In this document: positions 1 to 10,474 of the stretch, in pieces
Layout of the letters: each line of letters begins with the position of its first letter
Position numbering within the stretch: position 1 is the stretch's first letter
From: Tenodera sinensis
Taxonomy: Eukaryota > Arthropoda > Insecta > Mantodea > Mantidae
DNA: 64,000 nt
Direction of reading: 5' to 3'
Assembly: GCA_030765045.1 (NCBI GenBank)
Contig: CM060963.1
Location: 70,567,617-70,631,616 of the forward strand
Position numbers and translations under genes: made by a program
Notes under the pieces: model-generated
What the model saw: the letters and a program-made list of their open reading frames with translations, nothing else
Databases searched by the model: none
What the model was told of the DNA's origin: nothing

Positions 1-194
1 TTTTAGGGGTCATCCATAACACTACAAATGTAGGAAGTATATTATGTTGGAGTTACGGAAAGGGAGATTTAAAGGACAAGTAATTTAAGGAATTTTAAAA
101 TACTTCTTTAGGATTCAACCATTGAATATTGTCAGTGAGTTACTAAACATGTGTTTAAATTAAAAAACTGAAAATAAAAGAAGAAAACTGGTAG

Positions 195-778
195 AATATG
201 GTTTGGAAAAATTAAAGAGCTGTCAATGATAAATGCATTAGAGAAATGTGGGCACCAGATACCTATTAATGGGCAGGGAAAATAATAAGACAAAGGTTAG
301 AAGATACAGTGCGCAAACGTTATATTTCCGAATCAACGATATAAGGTCACTTAGCTGCTATAATGAATGGAAATCCGAATTGGGGAGAGAGAGTTGTTGT
401 ATTAAGGTTTATGACAAGAACGAAAGGAAAGGGATTGCCTGATTTCGTTTGGGAATATGGAAGTTTAGGAATGTAAGGAAGAATCTGTTGAAGAAAAGTG
501 TCCAAAATGTAATGGGAGGGAAGATGAGATACGTTTATTATTAGAATGTTCAGTTGCAGACTATTGGAGGAAACAATAATTGATTTGTAGGAAATGGCTA
601 GATAGAAATAAAGAATTGACAAGTGACAAAACGCTTTAAAGACCACTAGGATGTGAGAAGTGTGGGGAAAAATTTATGGAATGTAAGAAATAAATGTAAG
701 TAGTCAATGAACAGGGAAAGATGAGACTTTTATAGTTTAAGAAGTTGAACTTGTAATTGTTAGGGGCTTGTGTATTGC

Positions 779-809
<31 letters not shown>

Positions 810-812
810 AAT
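195..812 (+). pseudogene. Non-LTR retrotransposon 3' end (RT C-terminal region), decayed
   Basis: This is the broken C-terminal part of a non-LTR reverse-transcriptase ORF. The clearest stretch is at about 480-560, where the frame reads CPKCNGREDEIRLLLECSVA, the C-x2-C ... C zinc ribbon that ends many insect LINE ORFs. Upstream in shifting frames are WGRE-like and 'RLGIWK'-like pieces (about 380-470), and downstream a 'NKELTSDKTL' piece (about 608-640), in the order usual for this family. Several frameshifts and stops make it non-functional. It ends in a pure (ATC)n run, a LINE-type simple tail, which fixes the + orientation and the 3' terminus. The 5' side fades out before position 195. A related relic lies at 12530-13377. 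The exact clade cannot be named from this fragment. Confidence 0.72.
778..810 (+). repeat. (ATC)n simple tail of the non-LTR element
   Basis: About nine consecutive ATC units directly follow the decayed reverse-transcriptase tail, before unrelated sequence. The position suggests the target-primed retrotransposition tail rather than an independent microsatellite. Confidence 0.7.
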
Positions 813-902
813 CATGTGATTATATTGTGGCGTTGGCATGGAACGTGTATACAACGTAAACGCCGAGCTTCCGTGCGGTAAGCATTCTTGTACTAGGAGC
901 TT

Positions 903-1132
903 GGTTAACGAGAAAGATAGGCTACGGCGCCAATGTTACGTAGTAATGGTAGTCTAACATGGTCTACCATCATGATATACCTGTATCTTTTGTATGAATT
1001 CAACGAGCAATTTTTTGGTTGTTTAGAATATGGATGTACTAAGCGATTGTGATTTTACTTCATTGGGTCATGATTGGACTAGGAGAATTAAATCACTACA
1101 GTTCGCGCCGTAGCCTATCTTTCTCGTTAGCC
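903..1132. mobile_element. MITE-like element with 28-bp inverted ends
   Basis: The 28 bases at 903-930 recur in reverse complement at 1105-1132 with one difference (GGTTAACGAG... against GGCTAACGAG..., then AAAGATAGGCTACGGCGC in both). The similarity frays outward through CTAG-containing sequence, so true ends may lie near 891 and 1145. The roughly 170-bp interior has no coding potential. Two short inverted ends around a non-coding core are typical of a non-autonomous DNA transposon. No target duplication was identified, so the superfamily is not assigned. Confidence 0.6.
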
Positions 1133-1159
1133 ACGGCTAGGAGGCAGTAACTTCCAGCC

Positions 1160-2850
1160 AGGTTTTAAAATGTTTTTGTGTGTAAAAACAACGAAAACGA
1201 AGTGTATTTATGTGAATTTGTGTGATTGAGGCCATACCTGGTGTAATTAGTGGAGATTAATGAATAACGAATAATTGAAAGATAACCGAACAAGCAATTT
1301 TGCCACAATAACTATGCTACTTTAAGCTATAATGAAATTCACATGCGCGACATTAACTAACAATGCGAGAAAATTCGAGAAAACTGTTATGAGTAGTTGA
1401 GAGCAAGAAAAAATGGCGTCTGTTAACACACTTTAGTCCTTGGTATATGGGCAGCAGATTGAGGGATGAGAGGATACTGAGGATAGTCGTTGTGTTCTGT
1501 CCTACAATATCCTCTGAAAACTTAAAACCTTGCGCTACATCAGGACTGAGCGCAAATTGCTTCGCCCAGGCCTGTGTCCTACATTAATACGCATTCATAA
1601 CTTGCAATTGCACAGGTGTTCTACCGCAAAGAGGATTATTATTGCAGTGAATTACACTTTTCTGATGAACTTGAAGACTGGCGCGACATTAGGAAAACAT
1701 TAATTCCGCTCTAGGTCAGAGTTCATGATGCCTAATTCAAACACTACCTAGTTTCAAGTGTTGTGGAAAATTTGTCTTATCTCCAAAAGTTTTCCTGTCA
1801 GCTCTCTGAACCCTTGTGGTTGTAGTACATCTAAATCAATGGTTTCCAAACCAAGATGCATAGATAATTTACTCAGAGAAAACAAAGAAAAGGATAGTAC
1901 GATAAATAAAAATCAGTTATAATAAACTTTATTACCAGCAATAATTTTTATGAACATTTTCTGACGTTGTCAAGATATAAACGTTTTACATTAGATTAGA
2001 AATATGTACATGTTAAATCTGGTTGCATAGAAGTTCATTTTTTTGGAATACACAATATAGATTCATTGTCTCTTAATGTTTTTTTGCTTTGGTTTTTATA
2101 TACCACCATTGTTTATTGAAAGATGCGTCTAAATCAAGAATTCCTGTTTGCCTTGACGTTAAAGCTTCTGCACCGATATTTTTCCTGATACTAACAGGAA
2201 AAATTCACTGTTGCCTTTTGTTTACCTTATCGCTTATTGACAAAGAGAATATAATACACACAACAGCTTAGAGTAAGAAGAGTTCTTTCTGTGTATTACA
2301 CTTCAAATTGTTTTACAAGCAAGTTATTGTATGAGGAAAATAATTTGCTTGCTTATTTCAACGCCCCCTTCACGCCATAATTTATGATTTGAATAACATT
2401 GCAGCACTGTCATATTAAATATTCAATCAACATTTAAATAAAAGTATTTCAATTTACGTACATTTGTTGTTTCAGCAACATCTTCCGAGGTGGGTTTTCA
2501 TTTATTTTTTTTTCAGGGTTAAGGGTTCACATAGGAACATTTCCTAATCTCGCAGTTTTATCGAAATATTTTCAAACTTTTGTCGCATACAACTGTACCA
2601 CAATTATAAGCATGTTTTAAGTGTCATTCAAATATATTTACCTAATACTTTTTGAGAAACTTTTATTACACTAATTAATCAGGTGTTCCAATGCTGAAAT
2701 CGTAATTTTGAAAAAAGAAACTAAAGCACTACCATATTTAAATATTAATATACAAAACTCAAACATGTTTATACAGTGAATAATTTTATTCACTCCTCTA
2801 GTCGTGTTAGAGAAAAAAATGTTTTAAATTTTTAAATGTAATATAACAAT
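1160..2850. other. Mostly unassigned sequence with one short dispersed repeat
   Basis: I see no gene here. The only open frame of note, 2089-2271 (60 codons), falls in a repeat: about 2080-2225 resembles 9983-10085 (shared CAAATCAAGAATT-type core, CCACCAT.. TTTATTGAAAG). The rest is AT-rich with no recognised domain or inverted repeat. Confidence 0.4.
2080..2225 (+). repeat. Dispersed repeat, first copy (second copy at 9983-10085)
   Basis: The two segments align from CTTTGGTT.TTATAT through TTTATTGAAAG.TGCG and AAATCAAGAATT, with a gap of about 36 bases in the second copy, then a shared AACAG..AAATTCA stretch. Both lie on the same strand. The family is not recognised. The 60-codon frame over the first copy is not kept in the second. 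Confidence 0.55.
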
Positions 2851-2852
2851 TT

Positions 2853-3098
2853 ATGGGCAAAGTTTAAGAGGTAGAACTGGAACTTAAAAATTCAATGCCA
2901 CAACTGGGATTTGAACCACAGACCTTCCGCTTGCCGGACGGACGCTCTACCACTGAGCTATTGTGACAAACTGCCAGAATGACATTAAATTCTCAAGCCA
3001 GTTCGTATTTCTCCTGGTAAGGAAGGTCTGTGGTTCAAATCCCAGTTGTGGCATTGAATTTTTAAGTTCCAGTTCTACCTCTTAAACTTTGCCCACAC
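2853..3098. repeat. Head-to-head palindrome of a tRNA-derived SINE
   Basis: About 75 bases at 2853-2928 return as a near-perfect reverse complement at 3022-3098. Read on the minus strand, 2905-2976 resembles a tRNA: a 7-bp acceptor stem (GTCACAA with TTGTGGC), a GCTC/GAGC D stem with AGTGGTA loop, a 5-bp anticodon stem around a CCGGCAA loop, and a TTCAAAT T loop. The T stem carries a bulged base, so a functional tRNA is unlikely. The second arm holds only the T-arm part and the SINE tail. The structure is best read as two SINE copies facing each other. Either arm could fold on the other in single-stranded DNA or RNA. Confidence 0.65.
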
Positions 3099-3109
3099 AC
3101 GGCTTGTGT

Positions 3110-3935
3110 GTTTAAAAACACCAACAGTAAGTTTGTTGGCATAAATAAATAACAATTTATTCTCAGTAATAGAATTAATTCTGACATAATGATTTACTGC
3201 ACTAAAGGATTTGAAATATTTCTATTTGCTCTGCTGTATTCTCTAATATATTTTGAGAAAAATATTCATAAAAAGTTCCCAGATTCTTAGATTTTAGCCT
3301 TTTTTCCTTGCCATTTAACTAACCATGGGGCTAAAAATATGAACTTCATAGGATCTAAAAATCCCCAAATAACAGATTGTGATCGAAAACTTGCCCCAAA
3401 TCGCTATTTTTAGTTCTTCAGATGGTAAATACTTATTTACCCGAGGCTTCCTCTATTGTTGCTCCCCTCGCATATACCTGCATATTAAGACATGTTATAA
3501 ATAAGTATAGATCAGATGGTATTATCTTCTTGGAAAGAGCAACCCCTTCAAACTTGGAGGCTTTGGATATTGAATATGTTTTCAGAAAATAAGCGCCTGG
3601 ACCAGCGGGTGCTTCATATTCTTTGAAGCTGTAGAAAATAATTATTAAACGCAACCCTGGCTTTGAAGACATAAAGCTCACTAAACTTATTTAGTACTGC
3701 CCTAGAACCTGCAGCATTAGGATCTTTGCTACAGTGACGTGTTCTTATCAAGAATGTGTTACGTGATAATAATCATTCATGCCAGATAATTTGGGCATAT
3801 ATGTAGTTGTTCACTGCAACGTCCTCCGCCAGAAGCAAGAACAGTGTAATAAAGCGATAATAGGAAATTGTTTACAAATGGAGACAAAAGATACAAGTAT
3901 AATAAGTGTATGTTTATGATGGTTATTGATAAAGT
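3110..3935. other. Unassigned sequence
   Basis: I recognise nothing in this stretch. The minus-strand open frame at 3433-3681 (82 codons) has no domain signature and no partner elsewhere in the window. Confidence 0.3.
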
Positions 3936-3941
3936 GTAATA

Positions 3942-4211
3942 CCTGGCGAAGCCATGAGGCGTATCAGAAAAAATGTGAAACTGTCGAGTTGTTTACGCGA
4001 GCGTATCACACGTACACGACGAGACGGTGTATGTACACTCTTCAGGTGCAACCATTTCTTCAGGACAGTAACGTCTCATATCGGCAGACGTGAGATATTA
4101 TTTGCATTGCATTACTGATAGTACACCAAGAGTTACTATACGTGCAATAAGCTCACGTAAACAACTCAGCAGCTTCACGTTCTTTCCGATACGCCTAATG
4201 CCTTTGCCAAG
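3942..4211. mobile_element. 270-bp palindromic MITE flanked by TA (Tc1/mariner type)
   Basis: The element is almost entirely two inverted arms of about 75 bases: 3942-4015 pairs with the reverse complement of 4135-4211 (CYTGGCRAAGSCAT.AGGCGTAT, then TGTTTACGYGAGC and CACGTA in both). A TA dinucleotide abuts each end (3940-3941 and 4212-4213), as expected for Tc1/mariner insertion. The right terminus, ACGCCTA..GCCTTTGCCAAG, is also the right terminus of the transposase relic ending at 5796. The MITE is therefore probably a non-autonomous derivative of that element's family. It has no coding capacity. Confidence 0.75.
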
Positions 4212-4214
4212 TAT

Positions 4215-4860
4215 ACCTTGTACCTCTCTTAGATGACAGTATGGAGTTAAATGGGATATATCTGTCTCTATCTAGCGCATACAAGTTGCCATTAGCCTCG
4301 TCCTTTTCTACCATCGCGCTGTTGCCAGGTTCCTAATAGCATGGTATAAATATTCAGTTATAAATATCAGGTTTGAACACATTATTCTACGCAGAATTTT
4401 TTTCTCTATTAGTTTATATCCTTTTTAGAGTCATTATACACTTCTATAGGCCCATATTTCTTCAAAAAAAAAAAAAAACATTTTTTTTTTCAATAGAAGT
4501 CCTATATATGCTGTTTCTATACTCATCACGCACTAACAAACTAACTGCTAGAATGCATCTATATTTTGTTCTTAGGTAGAGTAAACTATAGTGCTACTAC
4601 CTGCCCACTTTGAATTCTCTATGTTTACTCAGTTAAGTGTTACAATTTTTTTAAATTAAATGTTTTCGGAAATTTTTATATCTGTGCACTGCAAAAGTTA
4701 CGCAGTGTGAAACTTTTTTGTTATTGAGTTTACATCAGGGAACCAGCGAGAACAAATGTTGACGAGGGTTCGAGAAAGTTTTTAAAATAAACCAAAAGGT
4801 TGTACCTTCTTTCTTTCATCGAGTAGGGCAAACAAAAGGTATTCATCTATTCAGCGTATT
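4215..4860. other. Unassigned AT-rich sequence
   Basis: The stretch contains short A and T runs (about 4465-4490) and no recognised gene or repeat. The left end of the neighbouring transposase element was looked for here and not found. Confidence 0.3.
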
Positions 4861-4998
4861 CTCGCGCCAGGCCTGACTCAGAAGATAGTATAAGGAGCAG
4901 CACTAGCATTAGTTCGAAAGAAGTCGGTTTGTAACTGTGTGGAATCTATAAGCTGTTATTGCGTTATTCGTTTAATAGTTTCGTAAATATTTGTAGTT

Positions 4999-5796
4999 AT
5001 GGAAGGGGAAGCTAGGAAGAGACGATATATTGGTAAATTAAGAAGCAAGGAACGCCAAATAATTATGAAGGTGTTAGATTATTTTTCAAGTAAAATGCGT
5101 GTAAGGTAGTAAAAGAAACAGCTAAGGCTATCGGGTGTTCAGAAGCAGTAGTGTATAGGATTAAAAAGGAAGTAATGAAAGGATCTCTAAGAACGCCATC
5201 GAAAAAGAAAGCAAAAAGGGCGGGAAAAAAAAAAAAGAAGTACATAGTGAATAGTGCAATGTGGAGTGCGGCGAATTGTTCATTATTTACTGTTTGCAAA
5301 TATTCACGCTGAATATAATTTTGTCACGGTTCAACAGTGATGAGGCCCTACCAAATTTCTCAAGGGCCACTCTTAGTCGGTTCTTACATGATTTTGAGTT
5401 TGAATATGAAAGAAGGGGTAACAAGTGCATATTAATAGAAAGAGACGATATCGATGTCATCAGATGGCGACATAAATATCTAGGGGAAATCAATTGTTTA
5501 TACAGACGAGTCATTTGTAAATTTAGGTCGTACAGTAACAAAGGCATGGAGGAATACCAAAGTTAAGTGTCCGTCAAGCAGCAATTGAAGGACTAAGTAC
5601 AGGACTCAGGTCACCTCGGGATCGCGCGCGGAGAAGGATTCGCAACTAGTACATGTTGCAACACTGCTCTCCATTTAACGTGTACTGTCTTCTAAGGGTG
5701 GAACGCGCTTTAGTATTTCGCTTTTGTAGTAAACAAGATAAGAAGCGATCGCAGCGCTCGACAACCAAGGCCAGTACGCCTAGTGGTTTTGCCAAG
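4999..5796 (+). pseudogene. Broken DDE transposase (IS630/Tc1/mariner-like) with right terminus
   Basis: Translation in shifting frames gives a recognisable insect transposase in the right order. It starts at the ATG at 4999 (EARKRRYIGKLRSKERQ), then a helix-turn-helix piece at about 5109-5220 (KETAKAIGCSEAVVYRIKKE). Next come 'PNFSRATLSRFLHDFEF..YERRG' and 'LIERDDI..IRWRHKYL' at 5340-5485. After one more frameshift comes YTDESFVNLGRTVTKAW at about 5498-5555, which carries the first catalytic Asp. The ORF then degrades after 'GLSTGLR' near 5600, so the rest of the DDE domain is missing. There are at least three frameshifts, and the remainder is non-coding. The right end (GTACGCCTA..TTTTGCCAAG, then TA at 5797-5798) matches the right end of the MITE at 3942-4211. 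No left end was identified. Confidence 0.75.
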
Positions 5797-5799
5797 TAG

Positions 5800-6190
5800 T
5801 ACTTTTGTGAAATAAGCTTATAAATACATTTTACGAAAATAAGAGATATAGAAATTGTGTGTTAATATATACAAACACCTCAAACCTCAACCGTTTTTGG
5901 ACTTCTACTTAGTAATGGATAGAGATCACAATGTCCAGCTATATTTCGGTCTTCTGAAGTATCAGGTACTGGAAAGTAGAGAAATGATGTATCATATTTG
6001 TAAATGATGTTTATGTTCAATTACTTTGCCAATAGATAAATAAATATTTATTAAGAAAAATATTTTCAACGTATAAAAATCTAAATCATAGGCATGTTGC
6101 CCAAAATAAAAACAGGAGTTCATTGCTGTTAGTAGTAATGATCCACAAAGAACACCTAACGGTCTGGAAAACTTAAACCGAACGATAAAA
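5800..6190. other. Unassigned sequence
   Basis: AT-rich spacer between the transposase relic and the X repeats. No feature recognised. Confidence 0.3.
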
Positions 6191-6191
6191 A

Positions 6192-6311
6192 TCTGATGTG
6201 TTGCATTCACATGACTTTCTCTACTCTTATACTAACCATTCTTTCAAACTCTTATTCCTATATCTTCTTCGTGTTAGTTGAGAGAAACATTTGCTGAAAT
6301 TACTTTATTGC

Positions 6312-6357
<46 letters not shown>

Positions 6358-6960
6358 CCCACTTGCAACGGGAATATGGGTATACAGTAGACTTTGAGCG
6401 ATAGTCAAATCTTTTAAAGCTTTCAAATTCCGTTCTCTTTGCACACCTAACATAAAATGAATAGCGATGTTCCAGTTGACAGAACTATAAGTTCTCCAAA
6501 ACTTATACAAATAACAAGGAATATCTCCAAAATGGTTCACTCTACAAAAAAAATTATTTGGACACAAATTGTGTGTTTTAGCGAGATCTACATTTTTTGT
6601 ACAGTACGATTTTGCCTATCTCTTACAGTTTACGAGTTACTCAAAAGCCATCCAGAGTAAAACATAGGGCATAGCCAGAAAATTCAAAATATACATTTCA
6701 TTTGTCACCAAAATATCTCAAACATATGGCATTTTAATCAAACTCGTTAGAGCCATTTTCAAGCAAATCAAAATTTTCCATGTAAAGGGTAGTTTAGGGT
6801 GGAGTAATTTTCTTCGAAATCTTCGTGTCGCATCCGTGAAAGACATTAAACTTAAATATGAACTTTGGTTTGTAACCGACTTCTCGTTTTTGAGTTATGC
6901 TGTTCACATACTGGCAGACAGATATACACACACGCGGACCTTTTTCTGAAATGCTTTTTT
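6192..6960 (-). repeat. X repeat, minus orientation, split by a nested X repeat
   Basis: This is a nearly full X repeat on the minus strand. It begins with the complement of the family's 3' terminus (TCTGATGTGTTGC at 6192) and runs to the T tract at 6954-6960, where the next X repeat is inserted. Its missing 5' end is found at 7774-7876, on the other side of that insertion. A C8/T40 homopolymer run at about 6311-6357 is an extra expansion inside it. The open frame at 6457-6660 lies entirely within the repeat, and I do not regard it as a gene. Confidence 0.8.
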
Positions 6961-7760
6961 ACTTTCTCTACTGGTAAGTAGGGGAAGTATTGTATTCCAC
7001 CCAAAAATTCGAAGTCGAGATTTCACCGGAAATACATGTTTTGAGGCCCCCTGAATAAAAAAAAAGCATTTTTAGAAAAAGGTCCGTGTGTGTGTCTGTC
7101 AGTCTGTCAGTCTGTTTAATGTCGTTCAAGGATGTGACACGAAGATTTTGAAGAAAATAGCCCCACCCTAAACTACCCTTTACATGGAAAATTTTTCGAA
7201 AATTTTGATTTTCTTGAAAATGGCTCTAACGATTTTGATTAAAATGTCATATGTTTGAGATATTTCTATGACAAATGAAATGTATACCTTGAATTTTCTG
7301 GCTGTAGCCCTTGTAGTCGTATTTACTCTGGACCACTTTTGCATAACTGGTAAACCGTTAGAGATAGACCAAATTATACTATACAAAAAATGAAGATCTT
7401 GCTAAAATACACAATTTATGTCTCAATAAATTTTCTTGTAGGGTGAACCATTTCGGAGATATACCTTAATATGTGTGTGAGTTTCGGGAAACTTGGAACT
7501 TTCGTGAAATGGGTCATCGTTGTTCATTTTCTTATATGTTACGTGTACAAAGAGAACAGAATCTCAAAGCTTTAAAAGATTTGACTATCGCACAAAGCCT
7601 ACTGTATTCCAATATTCCCCTTGCACCTACAAGGAAATAAGCAATAAGATAATTTGTACAAATGTTTATTTTAACTAACACGAAGAAGATATAGGAATAA
7701 GAGTTTGTAAGAATGGTTAGTACAAGAGTAGAGAAAGTCATGTGAGTGCAACACATCAGA
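6961..7760 (+). repeat. X repeat, plus orientation, nested in the minus copy
   Basis: The copy starts with ACTTTCTCTACTGGTAAGTA and ends with GCAACACATCAGA followed by TTTTTT. Against the 55449-56302 copy it lacks about 60 bases just after the CAGTCTGTCAGTCTG microsatellite. Its minus-strand open frames (7180-7386, 7532-7756) recur almost unchanged at 55456-55929 and 56074-56298 because the repeats are alike. It sits in a T tract of an older minus-strand X repeat. Confidence 0.85.
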
Positions 7761-7773
7761 TTTTTTATTATTG

Positions 7774-7876
7774 TTTTTTAAATTCAGGGGGCCTCAAGAC
7801 ACATATTTCCGGTAAAATCTCGCATCGAATTTTTGGGTGGAATTCAATACTTCCTTTACTTAGTAGTAGAGAAAGT
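7774..7876 (-). repeat. Displaced 5' end of the split X repeat
   Basis: This fragment resumes the minus-strand repeat exactly where 6192-6960 stops: T tract, then TTCAGGGGGCCTC, and on to the terminal GTAGAGAAAGT. Alternatively it is the right inverted end of the X repeat at 6961; see the findings. Confidence 0.75.
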
Positions 7877-7879
7877 AAC

Positions 7880-8560
7880 AAGACCTAAACTAGGTATGCA
7901 AGTGAGCAACGTAAGCAAGGAGTATGGAAACTCGCAGAACTTAAAGCCGGCGCCATATGGGATAGTTTACGAACTAGGCTTGTAAACAGATGCGCTCTGT
8001 GTGACGTTTAGTACATTACTTTTTAATCTCCAATGAATGCACATAACATTAAATGAGAATAGGTGGTCAAATTTAAGAGGTTATTGCCCTGAATTTGTGA
8101 GTAGTTACTGTAAATGTCGTTTTAAAGAATTCAGTTTCAGCAGCAACTGTTGCGTATTTATATATCTGTGGAGTGTAACCATGTAGTGACTGGGGATCTG
8201 TTCCGCTGTTGTGCAGAAAACCGTTTCAGTGAAATCACCCTCCGTAAAGTATGACCTATTGTTATTTCAAGGGGTTCAAGTTCAGTGACGTGAAAGAAGG
8301 ATGTACAAATGTTTTGGAAAATGCAGGTTTCTGGAGCCAATTGTCGATCATTTCGGCACCCGATTTCCACTTACCGGAAGATTTCTCACCTCAATTCTAG
8401 TTCTTTTTGAAATGTGCAACATGAACAAGTGTTAATTTCTCGCTATCTTTCCCGAAAATTTGCCAAACTTATCTCTAATTTGTCTTACAGTTACTTACTT
8501 ATCCAGATTATGATATAGCTTTTGAAAACTCTCAAAAAGAGCTGCTCTGCAAGACAATCG
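7880..8560. other. Unassigned sequence
   Basis: No gene or repeat recognised. The short frame at 8158-8370 on the minus strand has no domain signature. Confidence 0.3.
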
Positions 8561-8565
8561 TCAAC

Positions 8566-8675
8566 CAGGCGTGGGGAACTGGTGCTCACTGAGCGCAGCC
8601 CGCTCACGCCCTTGTGCAGGTGTCGTAGGTAAAAAATGGAGGTCGTTCAAACTACCCACGAGTTCTCCAGCCCTG
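8566..8675. mobile_element. Possible small hAT-type MITE
   Basis: The left end CAGGCGTGGGGAACTGGTG and the reverse complement of the right end CAGGGCTGGAGAACTCGTG share 15 of 19 bases and begin with CAG, as hAT termini do. The 8 bases outside each end do not match, so no target duplication supports it. Confidence 0.35.
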
Positions 8676-8751
8676 CTTTATAATGTTAGTAGTTTTTTTT
8701 TTAACTAAAGCGTGGGACTAAAGGAATGCTGATAGATTTTGTCCGTTATGC

Positions 8752-8902
8752 TGTTACACAAACGGATGGAACTTTTTCTAAAAATTATTTGGGGGCAGTG
8801 GTTCAGAGGGCTTCAAGACATTATTTCGATGAAATGTCGAATATTTGGGTGCGATACAGTGCTTCCCCTACTTGCCATACGTAGTAGAGAACGTAATAAA
8901 TG
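8752..8902 (-). repeat. X repeat, 5' end only, minus orientation
   Basis: The stretch carries complement of the family's first 150 bases: GGAACTTTTTCTAAAAATTA, TTCAGAGGGCTTCAAGACAT, then CCTACTTGCCA and GTAGAGAACGT at its end. It is diverged and truncated. Confidence 0.65.
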
Positions 8903-8904
8903 AG

Positions 8905-9540
8905 AAAATAATTGGTAGATACAGATTGAAATTTTATTTTAAATGGTTATTGGCCCAAAATGTAGAGAATTCCGTAAGAATGCGCATTTCAAGGGCTGTT
9001 TATTTCCTATCTTACACAGTTTCATCTGATATAAGTACTTAACCAGTGCTAATGCCTGCACGTTAATTTATTAATAAATGGATATAGCACAACGCCATCA
9101 TTTCGCACATTCAACTGGTATTCTTGTAGAAATAGGCCATACGTATCGAGCCTCTTTCAACAGCTCATTATTGCTTGTCGCTGATTTCCTTTTTGTTATT
9201 AAGATGCAGTGCCTAAAGTTTCGCTTTGCGATTTCTACCCATGCCTTTCTTGCTACGAGTGTTCTTGGCTTTATCTCCTTTCTTTCATTTTTCACTTGAA
9301 TTTCAACTGCCTAATTACTTCCTTAAAAGTTAATTAGCTCTTTTAATTTCTTTCACAGTAGCTTTGGTTGTGTCCTTCGTTCTTTTCACTGGAAGCTGGC
9401 ATTATTCGCTGTTGTTATTGATTTTCTTTGGGGCATTACATTGTTTTGGAGGCGATATTTCTTGGCGCGTTTTCTCTTCACGATTTAATATGTTGCGTAT
9501 TCAAAGCTCCAACATTTAGCTTTCCTCAAGCTTTGTCCAT
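8905..9540. other. Unassigned sequence
   Basis: Overlapping short open frames on both strands (9078-9299, 9098-9295) have no recognised motif. They look like chance frames. Confidence 0.3.
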
Positions 9541-9542
9541 GC

Positions 9543-9668
9543 AGGTTAAGATTTGCGCCGATTCTGGGACGAAGGTATGTACACATGCAGTGTACATTCA
9601 AGAGGTCAGGATATGAATAAGAGTTACAGTAGTAAACAAAACTTTTTTTCCCTACCGTTGTTGCAACG
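9543..9668 (+). repeat. Retroposon 3' end, family also at 48185-48296
   Basis: GGTTAAGATT.GCGC.GATT, GGTATGTACACATGCAGT and GAATAAGAGTTACAGTAGTA recur in order on the minus strand at 48185-48296, where the copy ends in a 30-base A tail (T run on the plus strand). Here the corresponding A-rich end is only CAAAACTTTTTTTCC.., without a tail. The pair suggests a retroposed family, either a SINE or a LINE 3' end. Its 5' part is not shared. Confidence 0.6.
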
Positions 9669-9982
9669 AAAATGAAACTAAAATGTGTGATCGACAAACT
9701 CAACATAAGCTTCCAAACATTGATTTTCTCTAAAAGATTATGTAATTAAACCACATCCTCAAAACTAGCAATCAGTATTACGACGAACATTAAAAATGTG
9801 TAAGGCATTCCAACATCAAAGTTTATACAAGTGAATTCTGACTGTGCGGTTGCAAAACTTAAAACAAATGGTTTCGTTGTTTTTCAAACGAAAAGTGCGT
9901 TTGGATAAGACAGGAAAAATGCTTTTAATCATAAATATGCGAAAAACAGCATAAATCTTTGCAGAGATAATTTTAATATAGA

Positions 9983-10085
9983 TACCTTTGGTTATTATAT
10001 CCCACCATCATTTATTGAAAGGTGCGCCCAAATCAAGAATTATTTGCCTGGTATTAACAGCATAAATTCATTTGAGCATGATATG
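9983..10085 (+). repeat. Dispersed repeat, second copy (first at 2080-2225)
   Basis: See the copy at 2080-2225. This one has lost a central block of about 36 bases. Nothing else was recognised from 9680 to 10370. Confidence 0.5.
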
Positions 10086-10377
10086 GACACTTGAGTGTTT
10101 ACTATTAAAGCAAATGTAGGAGAGGTTTGACAAGTTGTGCAGTGTTTCTCGTCAGACCCAATGTTTTTTATAACCTTACTTTAATGATTTACAGACAGCA
10201 AACTATGAAAAACATCGTTAAGACTTGTATGGCTGACAGAATTTTGTTTCAACGGAGTCACTTGTGAGCACGTTACAAAGTTCTTTCGCCTCTTTACCGA
10301 TTAGGTTATCACAAATGCAGTGTTACATACTAGGATTACATTGATAATTTTTGTCTATGTGGTTCAGTTCTGGCTGT

Positions 10378-10474
10378 TCAACAAAAAGTTCTGGCGTTCA
10401 ATTCCCGGCTGGGGTGGAGAATGTTCTCTAGCCTGCGGCGCCGTATGCAGTAAAAGCGGGCGTTAAACACCACA
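10378..10474 (+). repeat. tRNA-derived SINE fragment
   Basis: It holds a B-box-like CGTTCAATTCCCGG followed by the tail GCAGTAAAAGCGGGCGTTAAA, which also ends the SINE at 13009-13207 (GTAGTAAAAGCAGGCGTTAAA) and, inverted, the one at 41828-42045. The tRNA-like head is missing or too decayed to align. Confidence 0.55.

Noticed and set aside
2905..2976. tRNA gene on the minus strand
   Set aside because: Acceptor, D and anticodon stems pair, but the T stem is bulged, position 33 is C and the sequence continues into a SINE tail. A tRNA-derived repeat is the better call.
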